64,000 bases of DNA from Meinhardsimonia xiamenensis. Its GTDB lineage: Bacteria; Pseudomonadota; Alphaproteobacteria; Rhodobacterales; Rhodobacteraceae. Location of the stretch: positions 7,501 through 71,500 of the forward strand of contig NZ_FNFV01000001.1 in NCBI RefSeq assembly GCF_900102905.1. The letters are read 5' to 3'. Under the pieces are notes generated by a model that was given only the letters and a program-made list of their open reading frames with translations, was not told where the DNA came from and did not search any database. Shown piece by piece: positions 34,386-42,935 of the stretch (position 1 is its first letter; each line of letters begins with the position of its first letter). The position numbers were made by a program, and so were the translations under genes.

Positions 34386-37187
34386 TCAATGCGCCTCGGC
34401 CCAGTTGCGCCCCTTCCCGGCATCAACCTCGAGCGGCACGGAAAGCTTCACCGCCGGCTCGGGCGCATGTTCCATCACCGCGCGGGCGCGCGCGATGAGT
34501 TCCTCCGCCGCCTCCTCGGCCACCTCGAAGACCAGCTCGTCATGCACCTGCAGAAGCATCTGCGCGGGCAAGTCACCGATGCCCCGCTCCATGTGCACCA
34601 TCGCGCGGCGGATGATGTCGGCCGCGGTGCCCTGAATGGGGGCGTTCATTGCCGCCCGGCGCGCTGCCGCCGCCTGCGCGCCACCCGATTCGATCTCCGG
34701 CGTGTGGATGCGACGGCCGAACAGTGTCTCGACATAGCCCTGCTTGCGGGCGCGCTCGATGATGTCCTGCTGGTAGGCGCGGATGCCGGGGAAGCGCTTG
34801 AGGTAGGCGTCGATGAACTCCTGCGCCTCCGCGCGCGGGATGCGCAGGTTGCGCGCCAGCCCGAAGGCCGAAAGGCCATAGATGATGCCGTAATTCACCG
34901 CCTTGGCGCGGCGGCGGATCTCCGGCGTCACCTCCTCCATCGGGATCTCGAAGATCGCCGCGGCGGTCATGGTGTGAATGTCGAGCCCCTCGGCGAAGGC
35001 GTGCTTGAGCGCGTCGATGTCGGCCATGTGGGCGAAGATGCGCAGCTCGATCTGGCTGTAGTCGAGACTGACCAGAAGCCGCCCCTCCTCGGCCACGAAG
35101 GCCTCGCGAATGCGCCGGCCTTCCTCCGTGCGCACGGGGATGTTCTGCAGGTTGGGCTCGGTGGAGGCAAGCCGGCCGGTGTTCGCGCCCGCGATCGCGT
35201 AAGATGTGTGCACCCGCCCCGTCTCCGGGTCGATATGCGCCTGCAGCGCGTCGGTGTAGGTGGACTTGAGCTTGGCAAGCTGCCGCCAGTCGAGCACCTT
35301 GGCCGCGAGCGGATGCTCGGTGGCAAGATCCTCCAGCACCTGCGCCGAGGTGGACCAGTGCCCGGTCTTCGTGCGCTTGCCGCCGGGCAGGCCCATCTTG
35401 CCAAAGAGGATCTCGCCAAGCTGGCTTGGCGAGGCGACGTTGAACTTTTCGCCCGCAAGCTCGTGAATCTCGGCCTCGAGCGCGGCCATCTTCTGGGCGA
35501 ACATTGACGACAGGCGCGAGAGCGCGTCGCGGTCAACCTTGATGCCGGCCATCTCCATGCGGGCGAGCACCGGCACCAGGGGGCGCTCCTCGGTCTCGTA
35601 GATGGTGGTGGCGCGCTTGCGGTGAAGCTGGGGCTTGAACAGCTCCCACAGTCTCAGCGTCACGTCTGCGTCTTCGGCCGCATAGCGCACGGCCTTCTCC
35701 ACCGGCACCTGATCGAAACGTATCTGGGACTTGCCCGAGCCGATGAGCTCCTTAATCGCCACCGGCTTGTGGCCGAGGTAGAGCTCCGAGAGTGTGTCCA
35801 TGCCGTGGCCGTGAAGGCCTGCGTGCATGGCGTAGGAAAGCAGCATCGTGTCGTCGATCGGCGCCATCTCGATGCCGAGCCGGGCGAACACCTTGGCGTC
35901 ATACTTCACGTTCTGCCCGATCTTGAGAACCGCCTCGTCCTCGAGCACGGGCTTGAGCATCTCCAGCGCCTCTTCCATGCTCATCTGCCCCTCGGCCAGC
36001 GCCTCGGAGCCGAAGAGATCGCCCGAGGAGTCGGGGCGGTGCGCCAGCGGCACATAAGCCGCATGGCCGGGCTCCATGCACAGACTGATCCCCACGAGTT
36101 CCGCCCGCATCTCGTCAAGCGAGGTGGTCTCGGTGTCGATCGCCACCCAGCCCCGCTCGTTGATGCGTTCGATCCACTTCTCAAGCGCCTGCCGGTCCGT
36201 CACAGCCTCATAAACGGCTTTTGAAAACGGCGGCATCTCGGGTGCCTCAGGCGCGCGCTCGGCGGCGGTCTTCGTCTCGATCTCGGGCGCCTCGACCCCC
36301 AGCGCCTCGGCCACGCGCTTGGTGATGGTGCGGAATTCCATTTTCTTGAGGAAGTCCAGCAGCACTTCCGGGTCGGGCCGCTTCACTTCGAGATCGCACA
36401 GGGTGACGTCGAGCGGCACATGATCGTCGAGCTTCACCAGCTCGCGCGAGAGGCGGATCTGGTCGGCGTATTCGATCAGCGTCTGGCGGCGCTTGGGCTG
36501 CTTGATCTCTTCGGCATGGGCGAGAAGATTGTCGAGGTCGCCATATTCCCTGATAAGCAGCGCCGCCGTCTTCACCCCGATGCCCGGCGCGCCGGGAACG
36601 TTGTCGGTCGGATCGCCAATGAGCGCCATGACATCCACGACCTTCTCCGGCGGCACGCCGAAACGCTCCTCCACCTCCTTGGAGCCGATGCGCCGATCCT
36701 TCATGGCGTCGAGCATCTCGACCCCCTCGCCGACAAGCTGCATCAGGTCCTTGTCGGAGGAGATGATGGTGACCTCCCCGCCCTTCTCGCGCGCCATGCG
36801 CGTGAGCGTGGCGATGATGTCATCGGCCTCGTAGCCCTCCTTCTCGATGCAGGCGAGGTTGAAGGCGCGGGTGGCCTCGCGCGTCAGCGGGATCTGCGGG
36901 CGCAGATCCTCGGGCATTTCCTCTCGGTTGGCCTTGTAGGCCTCGTAGAGCTCGTCGCGAAAGGTGGGGCCGGCGGCATCGAAGATCACCGCCGCATGGG
37001 TTGGCGCGTCCGGGCCCTTGTTGTCCTCGATGTAGCGCCAGATCATGTTGACGAAACCGGCCACCGCCCCCACAGGCAGGCCATCGGAGGGGCGCGTCAG
37101 CGGCGGCAGGGCATGGAAGGCGCGGAAGATGAAGGAAGAGCCGTCGATCAGATGCAGATGACTGCCCTTGCCGAAGTTGCACGACAT
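34386..37187 (-). CDS. polA: DNA polymerase I
   Basis: The ATG at 37187 with AAGGGAGG upstream gives 933 residues; the frame stays open further upstream but without conserved sequence. Domains in order: 5'-3' exonuclease (about 10-290; HLIDGSSFIFRAFHALPPL, DDIIATLTRMA, GDPTDNVPGAPGIGVKTAA), a 3'-5' exonuclease with the proofreading motif WVAIDTETTSLDEM (about 345-360), and the polymerase domain (RLASTEPNLQNIPVRTEEGRRIREAFVAEEGRLLVSLDYSQIELRIFAHM, RRAKAVNYGIIYGLSAFGLARNL, LQVHDELVFEV). The Asp/Glu residues of the exonuclease I motif are intact, so it should proofread. It fills gaps in repair and removes Okazaki primers. Confidence 0.98.
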   Translation of the reverse strand: MSCNFGKGSHLHLIDGSSFIFRAFHALPPLTRPSDGLPVGAVAGFVNMIWRYIEDNKGPDAPTHAAVIFDAAGPTFRDELYEAYKANREEMPEDLRPQIPLTREATRAFNLACIEKEGYEADDIIATLTRMAREKGGEVTIISSDKDLMQLVGEGVEMLDAMKDRRIGSKEVEERFGVPPEKVVDVMALIGDPTDNVPGAPGIGVKTAALLIREYGDLDNLLAHAEEIKQPKRRQTLIEYADQIRLSRELVKLDDHVPLDVTLCDLEVKRPDPEVLLDFLKKMEFRTITKRVAEALGVEAPEIETKTAAERAPEAPEMPPFSKAVYEAVTDRQALEKWIERINERGWVAIDTETTSLDEMRAELVGISLCMEPGHAAYVPLAHRPDSSGDLFGSEALAEGQMSMEEALEMLKPVLEDEAVLKIGQNVKYDAKVFARLGIEMAPIDDTMLLSYAMHAGLHGHGMDTLSELYLGHKPVAIKELIGSGKSQIRFDQVPVEKAVRYAAEDADVTLRLWELFKPQLHRKRATTIYETEERPLVPVLARMEMAGIKVDRDALSRLSSMFAQKMAALEAEIHELAGEKFNVASPSQLGEILFGKMGLPGGKRTKTGHWSTSAQVLEDLATEHPLAAKVLDWRQLAKLKSTYTDALQAHIDPETGRVHTSYAIAGANTGRLASTEPNLQNIPVRTEEGRRIREAFVAEEGRLLVSLDYSQIELRIFAHMADIDALKHAFAEGLDIHTMTAAAIFEIPMEEVTPEIRRRAKAVNYGIIYGLSAFGLARNLRIPRAEAQEFIDAYLKRFPGIRAYQQDIIERARKQGYVETLFGRRIHTPEIESGGAQAAAARRAAMNAPIQGTAADIIRRAMVHMERGIGDLPAQMLLQVHDELVFEVAEEAAEELIARARAVMEHAPEPAVKLSVPLEVDAGKGRNWAEAH

Positions 37188-37269
37188 GCGCGCCTCCCTT
37201 GCTCGATGCTCCGCACCGGCGTTTGCCACGAAAGCCCCGCCTGTGCCAGCGCCGAGGCTGGCGCGCGGA

Positions 37270-37464
37270 TCAGGCGGCGGCGTCGCCCGCCTCCTGTGCG
37301 TGGCTCTGGTGCACGTAGCGCTTGTCGCAATAGGGGCACTCGACCCAGCCGCGGTCATGCGGGATCGACAGCCACACGCGCGGATGGCCCAGCGCCCCTT
37401 CGCCGCCGTCACAGGCGACGCGCCAGGCGTTCACGACCTCGGTTTCAGGTGGTGCGATGGTCAT
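37270..37464 (-). CDS. Small zf-CHCC zinc-finger protein
   Basis: The 64-residue protein has the C-H-C-C zinc site of the zf-CHCC family (C in RVACDGG, H in [10 protein letters not shown]-x2-C in [11 protein letters not shown]), the same fold as the small NDUFS6-like subunit of mitochondrial complex I. Bacterial members are of unclear role. The ATG at 37464 is followed by the typical [20 protein letters not shown]. It lies between the HIT gene and polA on the same strand. Confidence 0.85.
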   Translation of the reverse strand: MTIAPPETEVVNAWRVACDGGEGALGHPRVWLSIPHDRGWVECPYCDKRYVHQSHAQEAGDAAA

Positions 37465-37537
37465 TCTCGGCGTTCCCCTTAAAGCGAGATGGGCCGGGCG
37501 CGCATCATAGCGATGCGCACCCTGCGGGCAAGCATGC

Positions 37538-37921
37538 TCACTCGGCCTTGGGCAGCATCCGCCCCAGCCGGCGGCCCGAGAGGATGTGCATGTGCATGTG
37601 CGGCACCTCCTGCACGCCCGCCTCGCCGGAGTTGGCAATGAGCCGATAACCCATGCCGCCCTGCCCCGGCTCCAGCCCGAGCTTCGCGATCACCTGACGC
37701 ACCGCGCGGCTGAAGTCCACGATCTCCGCCTCGCTCGCCTCGGCGGCGAAATGGTCGTAGTTCACGTAAGGCCCCTTGGGGATCACCAGCACATGCGTCG
37801 GCGCCTGCGGCGCGATGTCGTTGAAGGCGAGGCTGTGCTCGGTCTCGAGCACCTTGTCGCAGGAAATCTCGCCCCGCAGGATTTTCGCGAACACGTTCTG
37901 GTCGTCATAGGCATAGGCCAT
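37538..37921 (-). CDS. HIT-family (HINT-type) nucleotide-binding protein
   Basis: The 127-residue protein has the HINT signature: [44 protein letters not shown] at the start and the catalytic triad motif VPHMHMHIL (H-x-H-x-H) near the C-terminus. HINT proteins are purine nucleoside phosphoramidases. The length is typical. It is followed on the same strand by the zf-CHCC gene and starts 9 bases after the stop of the GT14 glycosyltransferase. Confidence 0.94.
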   Translation of the reverse strand: MAYAYDDQNVFAKILRGEISCDKVLETEHSLAFNDIAPQAPTHVLVIPKGPYVNYDHFAAEASEAEIVDFSRAVRQVIAKLGLEPGQGGMGYRLIANSGEAGVQEVPHMHMHILSGRRLGRMLPKAE

Positions 37922-37930
37922 GGGTCATCC

Positions 37931-39508
37931 TCAATCGGCGAACAGATAGTCGGTTTCGGCGATCTCTCGCGCCCTGTCTTCCGACAAGTCGAGAAACTGC
38001 GCAAGCGGGCGGGCGTTCAGCTGCGGCTCCCAGCCGTCACGCATCACATAGAGATGCGGAAAACCCTCGTCGCGAATCGCCTCGCTCTCCTCGGCGACGG
38101 AACGGCGAATCGTGGGCAGGATCAGTTCCGCCGTCTCGCGGGGGGCGTTCTCGCCCATCAGACCCACGCGCTTGGCGTGGCCGATCAGATATTCGTCGGA
38201 GAAACTGCACTGCACTTCCAGAAGGCGCGTCTCGCCGCGGTCGGAATAGAAGTCGCGCATCAGGTCGATGCTGGCCGGATCGAGGCAGATGACGAGCCGC
38301 TTGGTATCGTAATAGTCGAACAGCATGCGCATGAGTGCCCGGCGGTGGCGGTGGCGCTTCTCGATGGTGGTCTGGATTCCGCCCAGGTCGGGCAGCGGCG
38401 TGTCCTGCTCGTTGAAGAGATAGCCGATGACCGGCAGGCCGGCGACCTCGCGGATGCGGTCGATCAGCCGCTTGGCCACATGCCATTTCTTGCAGGCCAC
38501 GATGAGAAGCTGGCGGTCACGCCCGAGCGAGGCTTCCGACTCCCAGAAGCGCGGCGCGAAGCGCCTGCCCACTCGCCCCCGCTGGGTGAGGAACTTGAAG
38601 AGTCTCGTGCCTTCGTTCGAGATCTGAAAGTGCACGCCGGTGGCGTTGTAGAGCTCGCCCAGCCGGCGTTTGAGTTCATGCGCATGCGGCGAGATCTTCC
38701 GCGCGAAGAGATAGTCCTGGCTGAGCAGAAGATCGTAATGGTCGTTGTAGAATGTCACCGGCATGCCGTAGTCGGTGAACATCAGGAAGGTCAGCGTGCG
38801 CGTGCGTATCTCGGCGCGCGGCACCAGATGCGGCACCAGCGTCTGAAAGAAGGTCTCGTCGGGGATCCAGGTGGTGGAGAAGAAGCGCAGAACGTCCCGC
38901 CGCTGCCGGCAGAAGTCGAGGATGGCCTCCACCGTGTTGCGCCTCAGGCACCACCATTGGGAGCCGATGCGCATCTCGAGATCCTCGGGGATGCGGCGGC
39001 TGAGTCCGAGCGCCTTCTGCAGCTCCAGCGAGCGGTAGAACAGCCACTTGTTCTCGCGCTCGTTGAAGAAGTGACGGTAGATGAGCCGCTCTTCCTTCAG
39101 ACCGGTCTTGATCCAGTCGCTCTCGAAGAAGTCGAAGCTCTCGATGTAGTCCACGTCCTCGGCGTCGAGAAAGGCATGGGCATATTCGGCCGACTTGATC
39201 GCCATGCAGTCGCCCGAGATCATGTAGAAATGCGTGGCCCGCGGAAACGCCTCCACCGCGGTCTCCAGCGCCAGGAGCGTGGCCTTGACCAGCGACCACT
39301 CGCCCCAGCCGCACTTCACCCGGCGCGGCGCGAAGGCGACATGCGGGTTCTCATCGAGGGCAGAGCGGATGCGCGCGTAGTCGGTATCGGAAGCGCGGCC
39401 GTCAAAATGAATGGCTACATAGTCACCCGCAGCCGTGAGCCTTTCGGCCTTGTCGATGATGCCCTGTGGATCCTTGTGACACAGGAGAATGAAGGCGATC
39501 TGTGACAT
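37931..39508 (-). CDS. GT14-family glycosyltransferase with DUF5928-type C-terminal domain
   Basis: The 525-residue protein has an N-terminal (about 1-260) GT14 domain of the core-2/I-branching beta-1,6-N-acetylglucosaminyltransferase and xylosyltransferase group: FILLCHKDPQGIIDKAERL, YVAIHFDGRAS, VKCGWGEWSLVKATLLALETA and FYMISGDCMAIKSAEY. The second half (about 300-525; RQLLIVACKKWHVAKRLIDRIREVAGLPVIGYLFNEQDTPLPDLGG) resembles a domain found with this enzyme in Rhodobacteraceae (DUF5928) and has no known function. There is no signal peptide or membrane helix, so it acts in the cytosol. It is divergent from a carbohydrate sulfotransferase; the pair probably decorates one glycan. Confidence 0.82.
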   Translation of the reverse strand: MSQIAFILLCHKDPQGIIDKAERLTAAGDYVAIHFDGRASDTDYARIRSALDENPHVAFAPRRVKCGWGEWSLVKATLLALETAVEAFPRATHFYMISGDCMAIKSAEYAHAFLDAEDVDYIESFDFFESDWIKTGLKEERLIYRHFFNERENKWLFYRSLELQKALGLSRRIPEDLEMRIGSQWWCLRRNTVEAILDFCRQRRDVLRFFSTTWIPDETFFQTLVPHLVPRAEIRTRTLTFLMFTDYGMPVTFYNDHYDLLLSQDYLFARKISPHAHELKRRLGELYNATGVHFQISNEGTRLFKFLTQRGRVGRRFAPRFWESEASLGRDRQLLIVACKKWHVAKRLIDRIREVAGLPVIGYLFNEQDTPLPDLGGIQTTIEKRHRHRRALMRMLFDYYDTKRLVICLDPASIDLMRDFYSDRGETRLLEVQCSFSDEYLIGHAKRVGLMGENAPRETAELILPTIRRSVAEESEAIRDEGFPHLYVMRDGWEPQLNARPLAQFLDLSEDRAREIAETDYLFAD

Positions 39509-39657
39509 GAGCTCGAGAGGTTCTGGCCGCTTGGCGCGCTGTTTTGCCCCTACATAGCTTGAAGGAGCATTGAATGGACAGGGATTCTTTGCTTTTCTGC
39601 GCCAAAACAGAGCCTCGTCGCGCTTGACGGCGGCGGAGGATCGGAGGCAAGCAGCAT

Positions 39658-40476
39658 ATGGGCTTTCCCGGAACCTGGATGACGCTTGACGAGCGCCTCG
39701 TCTATCGCGTTGTGCCGAAATGCGCCTGCTCCACCATCGGGCAGATCATGTATTACGGCGATCACGGGCATTTCTTCGATGGCGACATTCACGATGCCAC
39801 CGAGGGCATCCACAAATGGGGCATCGAGGAGTCGAAGGCGCGCATCTCCGAGGTGGTGAAGGCGCAGGAGGCTTATGCCTTCACCTGCGTGCGCAACCCC
39901 TACACCCGCATCCTCTCCTCCTTCTTCGACAAGATCTGCGGCATCCAGCGCAACGGCCGGCGCTACCGGGGCAATCTGGTGCCGATGCTGATCCAGAAAT
40001 ACGGCGTCGAGGTGGGCGGCCCCGATGGCAAGGAGGAGTTCGACCAGATCCGCTCCTTCCGGCGGTTCCTGCTCTTCGTGCGCGACACCATCCGCTTCCG
40101 CCGCCCGATGGAGCCCGACATCCACTGGTCATCGGTGTCGGGGCACGTCTCGACCTTCATCGTCAACGGCGGGCGCTACAATCACATCTTCTTCACCGAG
40201 AAGTTCAACGAGGGCATGCAGACGGTGCTCGACAATGTCGAGCTTGCCCACCCCGTCGATCTTGCGAAGGTGCCCCGCTTCAACGAGAGCGAGGGGCACG
40301 GGCCGAAGCGCGCGCACCCCGTCGAGGATTATTTCGACGACCTCTCCATGCACCTCGTGCGCGAGATCTACAAGCGCGACTTCGAGGTGTTCAAGTATGA
40401 CATCGACGATCCCTCCAACAAGATGCCGATCGGCGAGATCGACCTTGACGAGGTGCACGCCAAGCTCGGCGAATAG
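39658..40476 (+). CDS. Carbohydrate sulfotransferase-like protein (Sulfotransfer_2)
   Basis: The 272-residue protein carries the two PAPS-binding motifs of Golgi-type carbohydrate sulfotransferases: the 5'-phosphosulfate loop VYRVVPKCACSTIGQIMYY (about 15-33) and the 3'-phosphate motif FTCVRNPYTRILSSFFDKI (about 78-96). These resemble chondroitin/HNK-1 sulfotransferases. There is no signal or membrane segment. The ATG at 39658 follows a short purine-rich stretch (GGAGG at 39642 region). It is divergent from the GT14 gene with 149 bases between them. The acceptor is unknown; a sulfated surface glycan is a reasonable inference. Confidence 0.82.
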   Translation: MGFPGTWMTLDERLVYRVVPKCACSTIGQIMYYGDHGHFFDGDIHDATEGIHKWGIEESKARISEVVKAQEAYAFTCVRNPYTRILSSFFDKICGIQRNGRRYRGNLVPMLIQKYGVEVGGPDGKEEFDQIRSFRRFLLFVRDTIRFRRPMEPDIHWSSVSGHVSTFIVNGGRYNHIFFTEKFNEGMQTVLDNVELAHPVDLAKVPRFNESEGHGPKRAHPVEDYFDDLSMHLVREIYKRDFEVFKYDIDDPSNKMPIGEIDLDEVHAKLGE

Positions 40477-40479
40477 CCT

Positions 40480-41934
40480 CTAGCCGGCGCAGCAGGAGAG
40501 CGCGGCCACATCCTTCTCGAAGGTCTGGGCGGCGAGCTTCAGCCCCTCCACCGTGGTGAGATAGGGGAAGATCGCATCGCCGAGCTCGTCCCAGCCCATG
40601 CCGGCGCGAATCGCAAAGGCCGCCGCCTGAATGCTGTCGGCGCCCTCGGGCGCCAGAACATGCGCGCCGAGAAGCCGGTGCGTCGCGGCATCGGCCACCA
40701 GCTTGATGAGCCCGCGCGTATCGCGCGCGGCAATGGCGCGCGGGACATGCTCAAGCGGCAACACCGACACCCGCACATCGTGCCCCGCAGCGCGCGCGGC
40801 GGCCTCGGTCATGCCGACGCTTGCCACCTGCGGGTCGGAGAACACGACCGATGGAATGGCGCTGTTGTCATAGCTCCACCTGTCGCCCTGAAGCGCATTC
40901 CTCGCCGCGATCTTGGCGCCATAGGCGGCCATGTAGACGAACTGGTCGCGCCCGGTGACATCGCCTGCGGCGTAGACACCCGCACGGCTCGTGCGCATGT
41001 GCGCGTCAATGACGATGCCGCCTCGCGCATCGGTCGCCACACCGGCTTCTTCCAGCCCCAGCCCGCCGCTGTTCGGCACTCGGCCGGTGGCAACGAGAAG
41101 CGCTTCAGCCGTGATCCGCCGCGCCTCGCCGGCCTCGGGCACGTGAACAACGACGCCCTCTCCCCCTGCCTCGACCCGCTCATAGCCCCCGACCTTCCGC
41201 ACGGTGATGCCCTCTTCGGCGAAATATCCGGTGAGCGCCTGCGAAATCTCCGGCTCCGCGCGCGGCAGGAGGCCGTGCCGGGTCAGGATCGACACGCGGC
41301 TTCCCGCGCGGGCAAGGATCTGCGCCAGCTCGACACCGATGTAGCCGCCGCCGATCACGATGAGCGAGTCGGGAACCTCCTCGAGCTCCAGCAGCGAAGT
41401 GCTGTCATGCCAGGGAACATCGCCAAGCCCCGGAATCTCCGGCACATGCGGGCGGGAGCCAGTGGCGATGATGATGCGAGGCGCCTCAAGCCGCCGCCCC
41501 TCAACCTCAACCGCGCCGTCGGGAGCGAGGCGTGCCGCACCTTCGATGTAACGCACGCGCGGGTGGCTCGGCAGCACGTCGATGTATTTCGCGCGGCGAA
41601 GCTCTTCGACCAGCTCGCGTTTCTGACGCACGGTCGCGGCCCAGTCAGTCACCCGCGCCTCAGCCTCGATACCGGCAAAGCGCCGGGCCGCTCTCGCATG
41701 GTGAAGAGGCTCGACGGCCCGGATCAGCGCCTTCGACGGCACGCAGCCGACATTGACGCAGGTGCCGCCGATGGTGCCGTGGCCGATCAGCGCGACCTGC
41801 GCGCCCTCGTCGGCCGCGGTGATCGCCGCAGAGAAGCCGGCCGATCCGGCCCCGATCACCACGAGATCGAAACGCTCTTCGCTGCCTTCATTGCCGCCCT
41901 TGAAGAGGCTCCTTGCGGAGACTTTCGCTCGCAT
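40480..41934 (-). CDS. merA: Mercury(II) reductase MerA (without N-terminal HMA domain)
   Basis: The 484-residue flavoprotein reduces Hg2+ to Hg0 with NADPH. The FAD motif GAGSAG (28-33), the redox Cys pair GTCVNVGCVPSK (C59, C64), the NAD motif VIGGGYIGVELAQILARAGS and the C-terminal vicinal Cys pair LSCCAG (481-482), which hands Hg2+ to the active site, are all present. The NmerA metallochaperone domain of Tn501-type enzymes is missing; only about 20 extra residues precede the FAD fold. It starts 4 bases after merF and is the last gene of the mer operon. Confidence 0.97.
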   Translation of the reverse strand: MRAKVSARSLFKGGNEGSEERFDLVVIGAGSAGFSAAITAADEGAQVALIGHGTIGGTCVNVGCVPSKALIRAVEPLHHARAARRFAGIEAEARVTDWAATVRQKRELVEELRRAKYIDVLPSHPRVRYIEGAARLAPDGAVEVEGRRLEAPRIIIATGSRPHVPEIPGLGDVPWHDSTSLLELEEVPDSLIVIGGGYIGVELAQILARAGSRVSILTRHGLLPRAEPEISQALTGYFAEEGITVRKVGGYERVEAGGEGVVVHVPEAGEARRITAEALLVATGRVPNSGGLGLEEAGVATDARGGIVIDAHMRTSRAGVYAAGDVTGRDQFVYMAAYGAKIAARNALQGDRWSYDNSAIPSVVFSDPQVASVGMTEAAARAAGHDVRVSVLPLEHVPRAIAARDTRGLIKLVADAATHRLLGAHVLAPEGADSIQAAAFAIRAGMGWDELGDAIFPYLTTVEGLKLAAQTFEKDVAALSCCAG

Positions 41935-41937
41935 CTC

Positions 41938-42150
41938 TCAGCCGCCCTTCGCTCGCTTCCGCCGCCACAGGGCATAGCCCGTCAGCGCCACGAAGAAGGC
42001 GAGCGCGGGCACCAGCACATAATCGAGAACACCGACCAGCGCCGAAAGCCCGACCACGCCCAGCAACACCACGAGCACCGGCGCAAAGCAGCACAGCGCG
42101 GCAACCAGCGTGCCGATCACGCCTGTCCGCAGGAGTCGGTCACCTATCAC
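41938..42150 (-). CDS. merF: Mercury transporter MerF-like
   Basis: The 70-residue protein has two membrane helices and a vicinal Cys pair in the first (TLVAALCCFAPVLVVLLG, C20-C21), as in MerF, which carries Hg2+ across the inner membrane. The second Cys pair found near the end of classical MerF is absent; the C-terminus is WRRKRAKGG. Its start overlaps the merP stop by 4 bases (ATGA) and merA follows after 4 bases. Confidence 0.9.
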   Translation of the reverse strand: MIGDRLLRTGVIGTLVAALCCFAPVLVVLLGVVGLSALVGVLDYVLVPALAFFVALTGYALWRRKRAKGG

Positions 42151-42455
42151 GATCCCTCTGCCTCCGTCCCCAGAAGTCGCCCCGAATAACCGAACTTCGC
42201 AGGCTGAGCCGCAATCTCCTCTGCGCCGACAACTGCGTCATCGAAGCGCACAAGGTAGATGACCGTGCTCCCGTCGCCTTGCTCCTCGAAACTGACGATC
42301 TCCACGCCAGCGGCAGCACGCTTCATCGCCTCCCCGGCAATGTAGGAACACGAGGGACAATAAAGGCCCGACACCTCTATGCGGGCGATGCGCTCCGCCG
42401 CCCCGGCGCTCGCTGCCGCAAGCACCAGACCAACAGTCAGGATGAGTCTCTGCAT
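42147..42455 (-). CDS. merP: Periplasmic mercury-binding protein MerP
   Basis: The ATG at 42455 has AAAAGGAG upstream. The 102-residue protein has a signal peptide (LILTVGLVLAAASAGAA) and a heavy-metal-associated domain with the CxxC in VSGLYCPSCSYIA (C33, C36). The exact motif is CPSC rather than the more common CxAC of Tn501 MerP. It captures Hg2+ in the periplasm and passes it to MerT/MerF. It follows merT by 13 bases and overlaps merF by 4 bases. Confidence 0.92.
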   Translation of the reverse strand: MQRLILTVGLVLAAASAGAAERIARIEVSGLYCPSCSYIAGEAMKRAAAGVEIVSFEEQGDGSTVIYLVRFDDAVVGAEEIAAQPAKFGYSGRLLGTEAEGS

Positions 42456-42468
42456 TCTGGCACTCCTT

Positions 42469-42861
42469 TTAGTAGCCAATGAGCCAAGGCGACAGGTAGG
42501 GAAAGAAGACAGCAAGTAACGTGAGGCCGCTCGCCGTCCACAATGCCGCCTTCATCACGCCCCGGTTCAGCGGGCGAGTGCAGCGGCCATCGGCACAGGC
42601 CGGCCTTGCGGGCCGGTAGAGCTTCCAGAACCCATAGGCGAGCGAGGCGCCGGCAAAGGCGAAGAAATACCATTTGTAGGGATAGAGCGCTCCCATGCGC
42701 CCGATCCACGCCCCGGACGCGCCAAGACTGAAAGCCACAAGCGGCAGAACGCAGCACGACGTCATCGCCAGCGCCCCCGCAATCCCGCCGGCCGCGGCAA
42801 GACGCACACCAGTCTCCCCTCCTTCATCACTACGCGCGTGGAGCTCATCACCCGAACTCAT
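42469..42861 (-). CDS. merT: Mercuric ion transport protein MerT
   Basis: The 130-residue inner-membrane protein has three helices. The vicinal Cys pair in helix 1 (ALAMTSCCVLPLV, C36-C37) and the cytosolic pair CADGRC (C89, C94) match MerT. It receives Hg2+ from MerP and moves it to the cytosol for MerA. It is the first gene of the leftward mer operon, directly behind the MerR-type operator at 42894-42924. Confidence 0.95.
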   Translation of the reverse strand: MSSGDELHARSDEGGETGVRLAAAGGIAGALAMTSCCVLPLVAFSLGASGAWIGRMGALYPYKWYFFAFAGASLAYGFWKLYRPARPACADGRCTRPLNRGVMKAALWTASGLTLLAVFFPYLSPWLIGY

Positions 42862-42893
42862 GATCTCGCCTCCATTGCCCGATCACGCCTTTC

Positions 42894-42924
42894 TCCCTAC
42901 GATCTGTAGCCGCTACAGATGCAA
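42894..42924 (-). promoter_or_regulatory. MerR operator and mer promoter
   Basis: Read toward merT, a -35 TTGCAT (42919-42924) and a -10 TAGGGA (42894-42899) are separated by exactly 19 bases, the over-long spacer typical of MerR-activated promoters. A perfect 9-bp dyad, ATCTGTAGC / GCTACAGAT with a 1-base centre (42902-42920), fills the spacer. It lies between merT and the divergent merR, starting 16 bases from merR, so it likely controls both. Confidence 0.92.
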
Positions 42925-42935
42925 GGGCATAAGGC

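Noticed and set aside
39568-39620. Tiny open frame (about 16 codons) between the GT14 and sulfotransferase genes
   Set aside because: It is too short and has no conserved feature; the region more likely contains the two divergent promoters.
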